The position numbers were made by a program, and so were the translations under genes. Below, in pieces: positions 6,614-12,576 of a DNA stretch of 13,070 nucleotides. Location of the stretch: assembly GCA_964502665.1 (NCBI GenBank), contig CAZCXP010000065.1, forward strand, positions 1-13,070. Direction: 5' to 3'. Below the pieces are notes generated by a model. The model ran no database searches and was not told the DNA's origin. It worked only from the letters and a program-made list of their open reading frames with translations. Source of the DNA: SOKG01 sp964502665. Its GTDB lineage: Bacteria > Chloroflexota > Dehalococcoidia > SZUA-161. The first letter of the stretch is position 1, and each line of letters starts with the position of its first letter.

Positions 6614-7201
6614 CTAATACTCGAGCCCGGGCCGGGCCTTGATCCCCTGGTCGAAGGGGTGCTTTATCGACACCATCTCGGTTACCAGATCAGCCAGCTC
6701 TATCAGCTTTTTGTCGGCATAGCGACCCGTGAGGATAAGCTCCACATTCTCCGGTTTGTCCTCGATTAGCTTGATCACATCGTCGAGCTCCACAAGCCCC
6801 CAGGCGGAAGCTACGTTTACCTCGTCAAGCACCACCAGGTCGTACTTGCCGCTGAGCATCGCCTCCCGGGCAGCATCGAGCGCCCTTCTCGCCTCCTTCC
6901 TGTCTTCCTCCTCCACATTGTGGGGGTCAACGAAGCTTACTCTGCCAAAAACAGCTAAAGTAACATTGGGAAGGCGAGCCAAAATCTTCTGTTCCCCGTA
7001 AGGGTAATTGCCCTTCATAAAATGGATGAGGCAGACTCGAAAGTCGTGACCCAAGGCACGGAGTATAACACCCAGCGCCGCCGAAGTCTTACCCTTGCCA
7101 TCGCCGGTGAAAACTTCAACAAGACCTTTCCTGCCTGAGGATGACCGCGGCATGTTTGTCATCTGCTTGCCATTGATCCGCTCGGGAGCCCCAGGGTGCA
7201 T
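6614..7201 (-). CDS. cobO: Cob(I)alamin adenosyltransferase (CobA/CobO/BtuR type)
   Basis: ATP:corrinoid adenosyltransferase, attaching the 5'-deoxyadenosyl group to reduced cobalt in B12 synthesis or salvage; 195 aa, cytosolic. The P-loop GDGKGKT at 33-39 has the unusual order of this family; LDEVN follows mid-protein as the Walker B-like element; LTGRYAD and the C-terminal KHPFDQGIKARPGLEY are diagnostic. Start choice is uncertain: ATG 7201 has no clear ribosome binding site and lies immediately after a likely promoter -10, so the message could be leaderless; in-frame ATGs at 7162 and 7153 also precede the P-loop and would give normal proteins of about 180 aa. No corrinoid synthesis or transport genes are next to it, so its partners are elsewhere. 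It is upstream of fbp on the same strand and may be co-transcribed with it. Confidence 0.95.
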   Translation of the reverse strand: MHPGAPERINGKQMTNMPRSSSGRKGLVEVFTGDGKGKTSAALGVILRALGHDFRVCLIHFMKGNYPYGEQKILARLPNVTLAVFGRVSFVDPHNVEEEDRKEARRALDAAREAMLSGKYDLVVLDEVNVASAWGLVELDDVIKLIEDKPENVELILTGRYADKKLIELADLVTEMVSIKHPFDQGIKARPGLEY

Positions 7202-7205
7202 TCTA

Positions 7206-7235
7206 ACTTTAACAATGCTGGCCTATATTTGTCAA
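7206..7235 (-). promoter_or_regulatory. Candidate promoter of cobO
   Basis: On the minus strand a perfect TTGACA (7235-7230) is followed after 18 bases by TAAAGT (7211-7206, four of six matches to TATAAT). The -10 ends only four bases before the ATG at 7201, so transcription would begin at or inside that codon. Either the mRNA is leaderless or translation starts at a later ATG. Confidence 0.5.
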
Positions 7236-7460
7236 GGAGATTCGCTCGTTCCTCGTGATTAGTGACCCCATCACCCCCCTTCTTTAATTTGTTATTCAGC
7301 TAACCCAGCTCGATGAGAGCTAAAGTCGTATGTGACCATATACAAGTGTAGGCCCGTGGGATTAAGAACTGATTAAGGATGTGTTAACGAGAAATTACGA
7401 AGAGCTTACAGGCGTATTACAATCTGTATCACAACATCGCTTTCTATCTCGCCTCTTCAC

Positions 7461-7494
7461 TATAATGATTTGGTAAGCGGCAGTGTGCTATACT
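7461..7494 (+). promoter_or_regulatory. Candidate -10 elements for the Lon-like gene
   Basis: Two candidates lie 60-95 bases before the start codon: a perfect TATAAT at 7461-7466 and an extended -10, TGCTATACT, ending at 7494. Neither has a good TTGACA at the right distance, so the call is tentative. No heat-shock CIRCE-type repeat is visible. Confidence 0.3.
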
Positions 7495-7555
7495 TACTTG
7501 GCATACCTGATGCTCCACAAATGCCCAGCGCCACAGCGCAAGCACGGAGGTGACT

Positions 7556-9991
7556 ATGGCCAGAAAGCTTACTCCCGAGGAGGTAAGACGAGTTTGTGTC
7601 CCTGACAGGCTGGGGCTTGAGAGCACAGCGAACCTGGAGCCAGTACAGACCATTATCGGCCAGGATCGTGCACTTCAGGCTCTTCAGTTTGGCCTGGGTA
7701 TACAGGATTCCGGTTTCAATATCTACGCCGCAGGGCTGCCGGGCACAGGCAAAATGACAGCCATCGTCGCTTTCCTAGAACGCATGGCCCAGGACAAAGA
7801 CGTGCCACCGGACTGGTGCTATGTCTACAATTTCCAGGACCCATATAGTCCCAAAGCTCTCAAGCTGAAGGCCGGTTTGGCAGTCCAACTTCAAAAAGAC
7901 ATGAGGAAACTCGTAGAGACCGCTCAGGTGGACATACGTAAGGCCTTTGAAAGCGAGGACTATACCAATCGACGAGATGCCATTGCCCATACCTTCAGCG
8001 AAAGAAGGGAAAAGCTATTCAGCGGGCTCAATCAACTGGCACATGACAAAGGTTTTGCGATTCAGATGTCGCCCATGGGAATGCTGCTTATCCCTATCGT
8101 AGATGGAAAACCTCTCAGCGAACAGGGAATGCTGGGTCTCAGCCTCGAGCAAAAGGAGGACATGGCGAGAAACCGTGAGGCTATCCAGGAACAGCTCAAG
8201 GATGCTATGTCTCAGATGAGGAACTGGGACAGGGAGGTTGCCGAGCAGACTGAGAAGATGGACCAGGAGGTCGTCCAGTTCGTGCTCGGAGCGCCAATTG
8301 AAGAGCTGACCCAGAAATACGGGGATACCCCCGAGGTCATCGAATACCTCAAAGCAGTCCAGCAAGACATCATCGAAAACAAGAATATCATCCGCTCCCC
8401 AGCTAGTGCCGAAGAGGGCAACCTCCTGGCCCAATTAGCCGCAGCTCAGCCTCTTAAAAAGTACGACGTAAATGTCCTGGTGGATAACTCGCATCTCACA
8501 GGCGCTCCGGTGATCATAGAAATGAACCCCACTTTCAATAACCTCATGGGCCGTATCGAGAAAGAGGCACGCTTCGGCGTCATTACCAGCGACTTCACCA
8601 TGATCCGTCCCGGTTCATTGCACAGGGCCAACGGCGGCTACCTGGTTATCAGGGCGGAGGATATACTGCACAATCTACTGTCATGGGAGAGTTTAAAGCG
8701 CTCCCTTAGAGAGCGGAAGATCATTATCGAAGAACTGGCCGAGCGGTTCGGTTTCGTTACTATCAAGACCATTCAACCGGAGCCCATACCCCTGAATGTC
8801 AAGGTTATCCTTATCGGCGAGAACTTGTACTACCATTTGCTCCACAATCTCGACCGCGAGTTCCCCGAGTTGTTCAAGGTCAAGGCGGATTTCGACAGCC
8901 GGATGGATTTGAATGCCGAGAACGTCAGGCTGTACAATGCCACGCTCTGTGCCGTTTGCGGCAAAGAAAACCTCCGTCACCTGGATAAGATGGCTGTGGC
9001 CAAGATCATCGAGCACAGCTCCAGGCTAGCCGAGGATCAGCAGAAATTATCCACCAGGTTCGCCGAAATAGCGGATGCGATCAGAGAGGCTAACTACTGG
9101 GCTCGAATCGACGGCAAGGAGTTGATAAGCGATGAGCATGTCTCCATGGCCATTGAGCAGAAGGTATACCGCTCCAACCTTATTCAGGCGCGCATTACAG
9201 AGATGACAGAGCGCGGGATTCTAAAAATAGAGACCGACGTGGAAGTGGTGGGGCAGATAAACAGCCTTTCGGTAATTGACCTGGGCGACATCAGTTTCGG
9301 CAGGCCCAGCCGCATAACGGCCAGCATCGCCGCTGGCCGCGAGGGACTGGTAGACATCGAGCGGGAGGCCAAGCTGGGCGGGCCTATCCATACCAAAGGG
9401 GTGTTGATCCTGAGCGGCCTCATGGCTGAACGCTATGCCAGCAACATACCTCTCTCCCTTACCGCACGCCTTGTCTTCGAGCAGAGCTATGAAGAGGTGG
9501 AGGGCGACAGCGCCTCCAGCGCCGAGTTCTATGCCCTCCTCTCCGCTCTGGCAGGCGTTCCCATCAAGCAGGGCATCGCCGTGACCGGCTCCATCAACCA
9601 GAAGGGAGAGGTGCAAGCGATCGGAGGGGTGAACCAGAAGATCGAGGGCTTCTACGATGTCTGCAAGGCCAAAGGACTAACAGGTAACCAGGCCGTGATA
9701 ATACCTGAGACCAACGTTGAGCACCTGATGCTCAGGGAGGATGTGGTGGAGGCTATAAGAGAAGGCAAATTCAGCATATACAGTATAAACAATGTGGATG
9801 ACGGCATAGAACTCATCACTGGTCTCAAAGCGGGCCGGAGACGCAAGGACGGCAAGTTCCAGCATGGCTCCGCCAACAGGCGTGTCCAGGATCGCCTGGA
9901 GCAACTCGCCAAAGGGATGAAGGAGTTCATGAGGGAGGAGACGGAGGGTAGGAAGAAAGCAGCGGCGGCCAGGGCGAACAAGGCATCCTGA
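7556..9991 (+). CDS. Lon-like ATP-dependent protease (AAA_32 / LonB-like family)
   Basis: 811-aa ATP-dependent serine protease for protein quality control or regulatory proteolysis, most like the AAA_32-plus-Lon family rather than classical LonA. The Walker A is GLPGTGK at 60-66, but the next residue is Met67 where Thr/Ser is usual, with Thr68 following. A long helical, charged insertion (about 100-290) interrupts the ATPase. ANGGYLVIRAEDIL near 360-372 takes the Walker B place but lacks the usual acidic Asp-Glu pair. The C-terminal Lon domain has the catalytic dyad Ser652 (GDSASS) and Lys695 (GGVNQK), 43 residues apart exactly as in E. coli Lon. There is no classical Lon N-terminal domain and no membrane segment. 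The tail is Lys/Arg/Ala-rich. Start is ATG 7556 because GGAGG (7546-7550) precedes it by five bases; the in-frame GTG at 7550 overlaps that site. The stop TGA is followed directly by TAA. Flanking gaps suggest a single-gene unit. Confidence 0.92.
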   Translation: MARKLTPEEVRRVCVPDRLGLESTANLEPVQTIIGQDRALQALQFGLGIQDSGFNIYAAGLPGTGKMTAIVAFLERMAQDKDVPPDWCYVYNFQDPYSPKALKLKAGLAVQLQKDMRKLVETAQVDIRKAFESEDYTNRRDAIAHTFSERREKLFSGLNQLAHDKGFAIQMSPMGMLLIPIVDGKPLSEQGMLGLSLEQKEDMARNREAIQEQLKDAMSQMRNWDREVAEQTEKMDQEVVQFVLGAPIEELTQKYGDTPEVIEYLKAVQQDIIENKNIIRSPASAEEGNLLAQLAAAQPLKKYDVNVLVDNSHLTGAPVIIEMNPTFNNLMGRIEKEARFGVITSDFTMIRPGSLHRANGGYLVIRAEDILHNLLSWESLKRSLRERKIIIEELAERFGFVTIKTIQPEPIPLNVKVILIGENLYYHLLHNLDREFPELFKVKADFDSRMDLNAENVRLYNATLCAVCGKENLRHLDKMAVAKIIEHSSRLAEDQQKLSTRFAEIADAIREANYWARIDGKELISDEHVSMAIEQKVYRSNLIQARITEMTERGILKIETDVEVVGQINSLSVIDLGDISFGRPSRITASIAAGREGLVDIEREAKLGGPIHTKGVLILSGLMAERYASNIPLSLTARLVFEQSYEEVEGDSASSAEFYALLSALAGVPIKQGIAVTGSINQKGEVQAIGGVNQKIEGFYDVCKAKGLTGNQAVIIPETNVEHLMLREDVVEAIREGKFSIYSINNVDDGIELITGLKAGRRRKDGKFQHGSANRRVQDRLEQLAKGMKEFMREETEGRKKAAAARANKAS

Positions 9992-10209
9992 TAAAGCAGG
10001 ATTCGCCAGCCTGGATGTCAGCCTGCTTCAGCCACCGGACTTTGCTACCATGCAATTCATCGATGCCCAAACCTCGGTCGCCCGTTCTGTCTCTTTGGGC
10101 CTTCCTCTGAGTGTCATCTCTACCGACTCCAACTCACCCGTCACCCGCCATTTCCAGGCAGGACCTTAATCCGTGGATTTTGTAGGTTATAGATTCTCGC
10201 ATAGAATAC

Positions 10210-10284
10210 CTCTCCCTCGAAGGGAGAGGGTAGGTGAGGGTGACTTCCCCCTCCCCTTTGATCCCCTCCCTCCAGGGGAGGGGA
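10210..10284. repeat. Pyrimidine/purine-rich double-hairpin repeat
   Basis: CCTCTCCCT (10210-10218) pairs with AGGGAGAGG (10222-10230) over a CGA loop, and CCCCTCCC (10264-10271) pairs with GGGAGGGG (10277-10284) over five bases. The left and right hairpins are also roughly complementary to each other through their CTCCC/GGGAG tracts. This resembles, from memory, an intergenic repeat seen in many bacterial genomes whose spurious translation reads like PLPWREG; the minus-strand frame here contains that string. Confidence 0.75.
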
Positions 10285-10375
10285 ACTGCAACACATTCTG
10301 CGGCCAGCCAATAAGCTACCCGCCAGGTTTGCTTTTTGAATCTATACTCATCGATTAAGGGCAGGAGCAAAACTC

Positions 10376-10404
10376 TTGACAGGATAATGCCCCTGTGCTA
10401 TAGT
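10376..10404 (+). promoter_or_regulatory. Strong sigma-70-type promoter of the DUF134 operon
   Basis: TTGACA (10376-10381), a 17-base spacer, then TATAGT (10399-10404): a perfect -35 and five of six at -10 with ideal spacing. Predicted start near 10411 leaves a leader of about 47 bases before the DUF134 ATG. It is the best promoter in the window. Confidence 0.85.
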
Positions 10405-10430
10405 GATTATGGACATAGGTTCATAATCAC
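10403..10430. promoter_or_regulatory. Probable operator: 9-bp inverted repeat over the transcription start
   Basis: GTGATTATG (10403-10411) and CATAATCAC (10422-10430) are perfect inverted repeats separated by 10 bases; centres are 19 bases apart, about two helical turns, which suits a dimeric regulator on one DNA face. The left arm begins in the -10, so binding would block transcription. The helix-turn-helix DUF134 protein encoded just downstream is the natural candidate; this is inferred. Confidence 0.7.
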
Positions 10431-10457
10431 GACTGTAACTGAGGGGAGTTCGGATCA

Positions 10458-10928
10458 ATGCCTAGACCACCCAAGTGGCGCCGGGTCGGTTTCGTCCCGG
10501 AGATAACCTACTTCAAGCCGGCAGGAGTCCCCCTGCGCTCCCTGGAGGAGATATGCCTGTCAATTGAGGAGGCAGAGGCGATCCGGCTCAAGGACATGGA
10601 AGGTCTGGAGCAGGAGGAGTGCGCCCAAAGGATGCGGGTATCCCGCCCCACTTTCCACCGAGTGCTGGCATCGGCCCGGAGAAAGCTGGCGGATGCCCTG
10701 CTCAACGGCAAGGCCATACGGATAGAGGGGGGCAACTTCGAGATGGCGACGCGCCACTTCACGTGCCGCAGCGATGGCCACGAATGGGATGTTCCCTTCG
10801 AGACCATGGTAACGCAGCCTCCCTTAACATGCCCCACCTGCAAGAGCCCCGATATTTGGCCTGCGCCTGGATTCGGCTGCGGGATGAGGGGCAGGCGCCG
10901 TGGGGGCAGGGGCCGTTGGCAGACATGA
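10458..10928 (+). CDS. DUF134 family putative DNA-binding regulator with C-terminal zinc-finger-like extension
   Basis: 156-aa protein of the DUF134/UPF0251 family, probably a transcription regulator. The start MPRPPKWRRVGFVPEITYFKP is family text; the central part (about 35-80) is a sigma-factor-like helix-turn-helix (SIEEAEAIRLKDMEGL, then MRVSRPTFHRVLASARRKLADAL). Residues 100-141 add a possible metal site: Cys103, His108, Cys125 and Cys128 (CPTC), with Cys141 in reserve. The tail 143-154 is Arg/Gly-rich. Many DUF134 genes neighbour NifX/NifB-type cofactor-binding genes and Mrp-like ATPases, and this one leads an operon that contains such a NifX-type gene. It starts at ATG 10458 with GGGGAG nine bases upstream, and its stop overlaps the next start (ATGA). 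It probably binds the dyad at its own promoter, perhaps in response to a metal; no experiment supports this here. Confidence 0.88.
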   Translation: MPRPPKWRRVGFVPEITYFKPAGVPLRSLEEICLSIEEAEAIRLKDMEGLEQEECAQRMRVSRPTFHRVLASARRKLADALLNGKAIRIEGGNFEMATRHFTCRSDGHEWDVPFETMVTQPPLTCPTCKSPDIWPAPGFGCGMRGRRRGGRGRWQT

Positions 10929-11656
10929 AGATGAAGCTCATAGATGATTTGCTCTCCACACTGAACTCAGGGGCGACTGTGAGAGACATACTCCAGGGGC
11001 CCCACTGGACAGCGGTGTCGACCCGCAACTGCGGCCTGGCATCGACACCCCATGAGGTCGGTCATCACCAGGGCGATGCCCCGGTGAGGGATGCCGGGCG
11101 CCTGATGGATAAGGACGCTCTTGAGCTGGCCCTGTTGGCTCGCTCGGGGAGCGGCCTCGAGGCAGCCATCGGCGTGGCCACAATCAACTCGCTTATCGAG
11201 GTAGATGAACAGCAGTGTGTTGACCTCAACGCTGCTGACCTCCTTATGGAACAGGGCAAGGATAGGAAAGTAGCACTTATCGGACACTTCCCCTTCGTGA
11301 AAAGGCTTCGCCAGGCGGTAGCAGAGCTCTGGGTGATAGAGAAACACCCCCGAGAAGGAGACGTTGCCGAAAGCGAGTCGCAGCAGTTAATCCCTCAAGC
11401 TGACGTAGTAGCCATCACGGGCAGCGCCCTTGTCAACCACACCATCGAGGGCTTGCTCGATCTTTGCAGCCCAAAGGCGTATGTAGTCGTCCTGGGGCCC
11501 ACCGCCCCGCTTTCGCCCGTGCTCTTCGACTACGGGGTGGATGTCATCTCAGGCACCAAGGTGGTTGACCCGGAAACAGTGTTTCGTCACGTCAGCCAGG
11601 GCGCCACCTTCCGCCAGATGAAGGGTGTTAGATTACTTACAATGAAGAGGCAATAG
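10925..11656 (+). CDS. DUF364 (putative heavy-metal chelation) domain protein
   Basis: 243-aa protein matching the DUF4213/DUF364 type, described in databases as a putative heavy-metal chelation domain; the true reaction is unknown. The N-terminal part (1-90) includes GPHWTAVSTRNCGLAST and ASIG-like AAIGVATINSL. The C-terminal Rossmann-like part has VALIGHFPFV at 116-125, DVVAITGSALVN at 160-171 and GPTAPLSPVLFDYGVD at 191-206, all typical of the family. An in-frame extension back to 10619 is open but would overlap most of DUF134 and contains no family sequence, so I start at ATG 10925, whose ATGA overlaps the DUF134 stop; ATG 10931 is an alternative. Context (DUF134 regulator before it, cofactor-binding protein after it) supports a role with metal ions or a metal cofactor. 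It ends before a palindromic repeat. Confidence 0.87.
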   Translation: MKMKLIDDLLSTLNSGATVRDILQGPHWTAVSTRNCGLASTPHEVGHHQGDAPVRDAGRLMDKDALELALLARSGSGLEAAIGVATINSLIEVDEQQCVDLNAADLLMEQGKDRKVALIGHFPFVKRLRQAVAELWVIEKHPREGDVAESESQQLIPQADVVAITGSALVNHTIEGLLDLCSPKAYVVVLGPTAPLSPVLFDYGVDVISGTKVVDPETVFRHVSQGATFRQMKGVRLLTMKRQ

Positions 11657-11664
11657 GCAGGTGC

Positions 11665-11763
11665 TCAGCTATCAGCCTTTCCAAATTAAAAAGGTCACAA
11701 AATCCCCTAAATCCCCCTTTTTAAAGGGGGACCAAGGGGGATTAGCTGACAGCTGACAGCTGA
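11665..11763. repeat. Nested palindromic repeat with AGCTGAC heptamers
   Basis: The core hairpin CCCCCTTT (11713-11720) / AAAGGGGG (11723-11730) is enclosed by AATCCCC (11701-11707) / GGGGATT (11737-11743). Outside it TCAGCTATCAGC (11665-11676) pairs with GCTGACAGCTGA (11752-11763) with one mismatch. AGCTGAC is repeated head to tail at 11744-11750 and 11751-11757, then partly to 11763. It lies inside the plus-strand gene cluster between the DUF364 gene and the small Gly-rich gene, so it could partly terminate or stabilise the transcript. Confidence 0.8.
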
Positions 11764-11799
11764 ACGCTTACTGAACTAGGATGAGAGGAGGTGAGTGAG

Positions 11800-12108
11800 A
11801 TGCCATTCGGAAGAGGTTGGTTCGGTTGGGGAGGCATGGGTATGGGCCGTGGCATGGGCTTCGGCCGTGGCATGGGTATGGGCCGTGGCATGGGACGTGG
11901 CAACCCCTATCCCTTCTGCCGCAACTTCCCCTGGCTTCCCAGATGGTGGTGGGCAACGCCTAATGCTGGCCAGTATGCCGCAACTATCCCGTATGGGGGC
12001 TCCAGTTACCCGTACTATGGCAGGGGTGCCTACTCCCCTACTGCGCCACTCGGAGGCTATGGCCCGCAGCCCTATCATGGGGCTCCAGCACCGTACCCCC
12101 GGTGGTAA
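11800..12108 (+). CDS. Small Gly/Met/Arg- and aromatic-rich protein
   Basis: 102-aa protein I cannot assign to a characterised family. Residues 12-34 are a run of Gly-Met-Gly and Gly-Arg-Gly units (GMGMGRG, GMGFGRG); residues 35-50 hold one Cys and a Trp/Pro cluster (FPWLPRWWW); the rest is Gly/Pro/Tyr-rich, ending PYPRW. It has no signal peptide or obvious membrane helix, and low complexity suggests an intrinsically disordered, possibly self-associating protein. The ATG at 11800 has a near-perfect GGAGGTGA (11787-11794) with eight bases between GGAGG and ATG; an in-frame GTG at 11791 overlaps that site and was rejected. The same Gly-Met repeat ends the NifX-type protein downstream, and the next gene is a DUF5320-like protein. 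Met- and Cys-containing composition would allow soft-metal binding, but this is speculation. Confidence 0.75.
   Translation: MPFGRGWFGWGGMGMGRGMGFGRGMGMGRGMGRGNPYPFCRNFPWLPRWWWATPNAGQYAATIPYGGSSYPYYGRGAYSPTAPLGGYGPQPYHGAPAPYPRW
11833..11901 (+). repeat. GGCATGGGTATGGGCCGT-type coding repeat (Gly-Met-Gly-Arg)
   Basis: Tandem variants of a GGCATGGGTATGGGCCGT unit encode residues 12-34 of the small protein. The 14-base word GGCATGGGTATGGG recurs in the 3' part of the NifX-type gene (from 12964), so the two genes share this repeat at DNA as well as protein level. Confidence 0.8.
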
Positions 12109-12150
12109 GAACCTAAGGTAGATATACAGACTAGTCAGGAGGTGATTAAA

Positions 12151-12492
12151 ATGACGTACGGATTTGGTTACGGACGAGGATTTGGCTTTAGAGGCGCCTC
12201 TCCTCCCTGGCCTTACATCGGCAGGGGAAGGGGAGGACTCCCCAGGTGTGGGTACTTTGGAGCATATACAGCTCCTCCCTACGCGCCCGGTTGGACCCCC
12301 TATCCTTCCTACGGTGGGGGCTGGGACCCAGCGTACTACGGTGGGCCAGCAGCCTACGGCGCTACGCCGTACGCCCCCCCGATGAGCCGAGAGCAGGAGC
12401 TCGAATTCCTCAGGGAGGAGGCAAACGCGGTAAAAGCGCAGCTTGATGAGATCGAAACCAGGATCAAGGGCCTGGAGGGCGAACAGGAATAG
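12151..12492 (+). CDS. DUF5320-like small Gly-rich protein with C-terminal coiled coil
   Basis: 113-aa protein. The first 80 residues are rich in Gly, Tyr, Phe and Pro (YGFGYGRGFGFRG, then Pro-Tyr-Gly stretches) with one Cys (PRCGYFG). Residues about 82-113 change abruptly to a charged amphipathic helix (SREQELEFLREEANAVKAQL, then DEIETRIKGLEG) typical of the short coiled coil that ends DUF5320-family proteins. That layout and the NifX-type gene next door make DUF5320 likely; the family has no known function. ATG 12151 is preceded by a perfect GGAGGTGAT (12138-12146) at the same spacing as in the previous gene; GTG 12142 overlaps that site and was rejected. The coiled coil may pair with itself or with a partner in this operon. 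Confidence 0.75.
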   Translation: MTYGFGYGRGFGFRGASPPWPYIGRGRGGLPRCGYFGAYTAPPYAPGWTPYPSYGGGWDPAYYGGPAAYGATPYAPPMSREQELEFLREEANAVKAQLDEIETRIKGLEGEQE

Positions 12493-12513
12493 GCTAAAAA
12501 CGCAGTGTCGCTG

Positions 12514-12553
12514 CTGAGGACGGGCATTCAAGTTCTCCTATGCCTGCCCTCAG
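12514..12553. other. Hairpin between the DUF5320-like and NifX-type genes
   Basis: CTGAGGACGGGCAT (12514-12527) pairs with ATGCCTGCCCTCAG (12540-12553): 14-base arms with one A-C mismatch and one G-U pair, loop of 12 bases. No T-tract follows, so it is more likely an mRNA processing or stability element, or a partial attenuator, than a terminator. It ends just before the GGGGAGG ribosome binding site. Confidence 0.55.
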
Positions 12554-12576
12554 ACAGACGGTAGGGGAGGTAAACA

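Larger units (their letters stand above)
7202..7555. other. Divergent intergenic region between cobO and the Lon-like gene
   Basis: About 350 bases without a credible gene, holding the promoters of two divergent units: cobO to the left and the protease to the right. I see a TTGACA on the minus strand near cobO and two plus-strand -10-like sequences near the protease. A plus-strand GTGAT (7255-7259) and ATCAC (7270-7274) form only a weak short dyad. I looked for a cobalamin riboswitch before cobO and did not find one. Confidence 0.6.
9992..10457. other. Intergenic gap between the Lon-like gene and the DUF134 cluster
   Basis: A 466-bp non-coding region. Just after the protease stop AAGCAGG (9994-10000) can pair with CCTGCTT (10022-10028), but no T-tract follows, so a terminator is not proven. 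Positions 10030-10200 hold nothing I recognise. A repeat occupies 10210-10284, and the promoter and dyad of the next operon occupy 10376-10430. The small frames here are low-complexity translations of the repeat. Confidence 0.6.

Noticed and set aside
7255..7274. GTGAT...ATCAC dyad near cobO as a second DUF134 operator
   Set aside because: Only five-base arms with a different spacing from the 10403-10430 dyad; likely chance.
7202..7549. Cobalamin riboswitch upstream of cobO
   Set aside because: No B12-box-like core or conserved stems on the minus strand; only a CACTGCC word near 7480, too far and isolated, and the promoter lies close to the start codon.
9994..10028. Intrinsic terminator after the Lon-like gene
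   Set aside because: AAGCAGG/CCTGCTT can pair, but the loop is long and no T-tract follows.
10134..10370. Minus-strand 78-aa ORF with PLPWREG-like sequence
   Set aside because: It is a translation of the CCTCTCCC/GGGAGAGG repeat, a known kind of spurious peptide.
10619..10924. N-terminal extension of the DUF364 ORF
   Set aside because: It overlaps two thirds of the DUF134 gene in another frame and has no family sequence; the ATG at 10925 in ATGA overlap fits better.
11776..12531. Minus-strand 251-aa ORF opposite the small Gly-rich genes
   Set aside because: The plus-strand frames have excellent ribosome binding sites and a DUF5320-like coiled coil; the minus frame is a mirror of Gly/Pro-rich codons.
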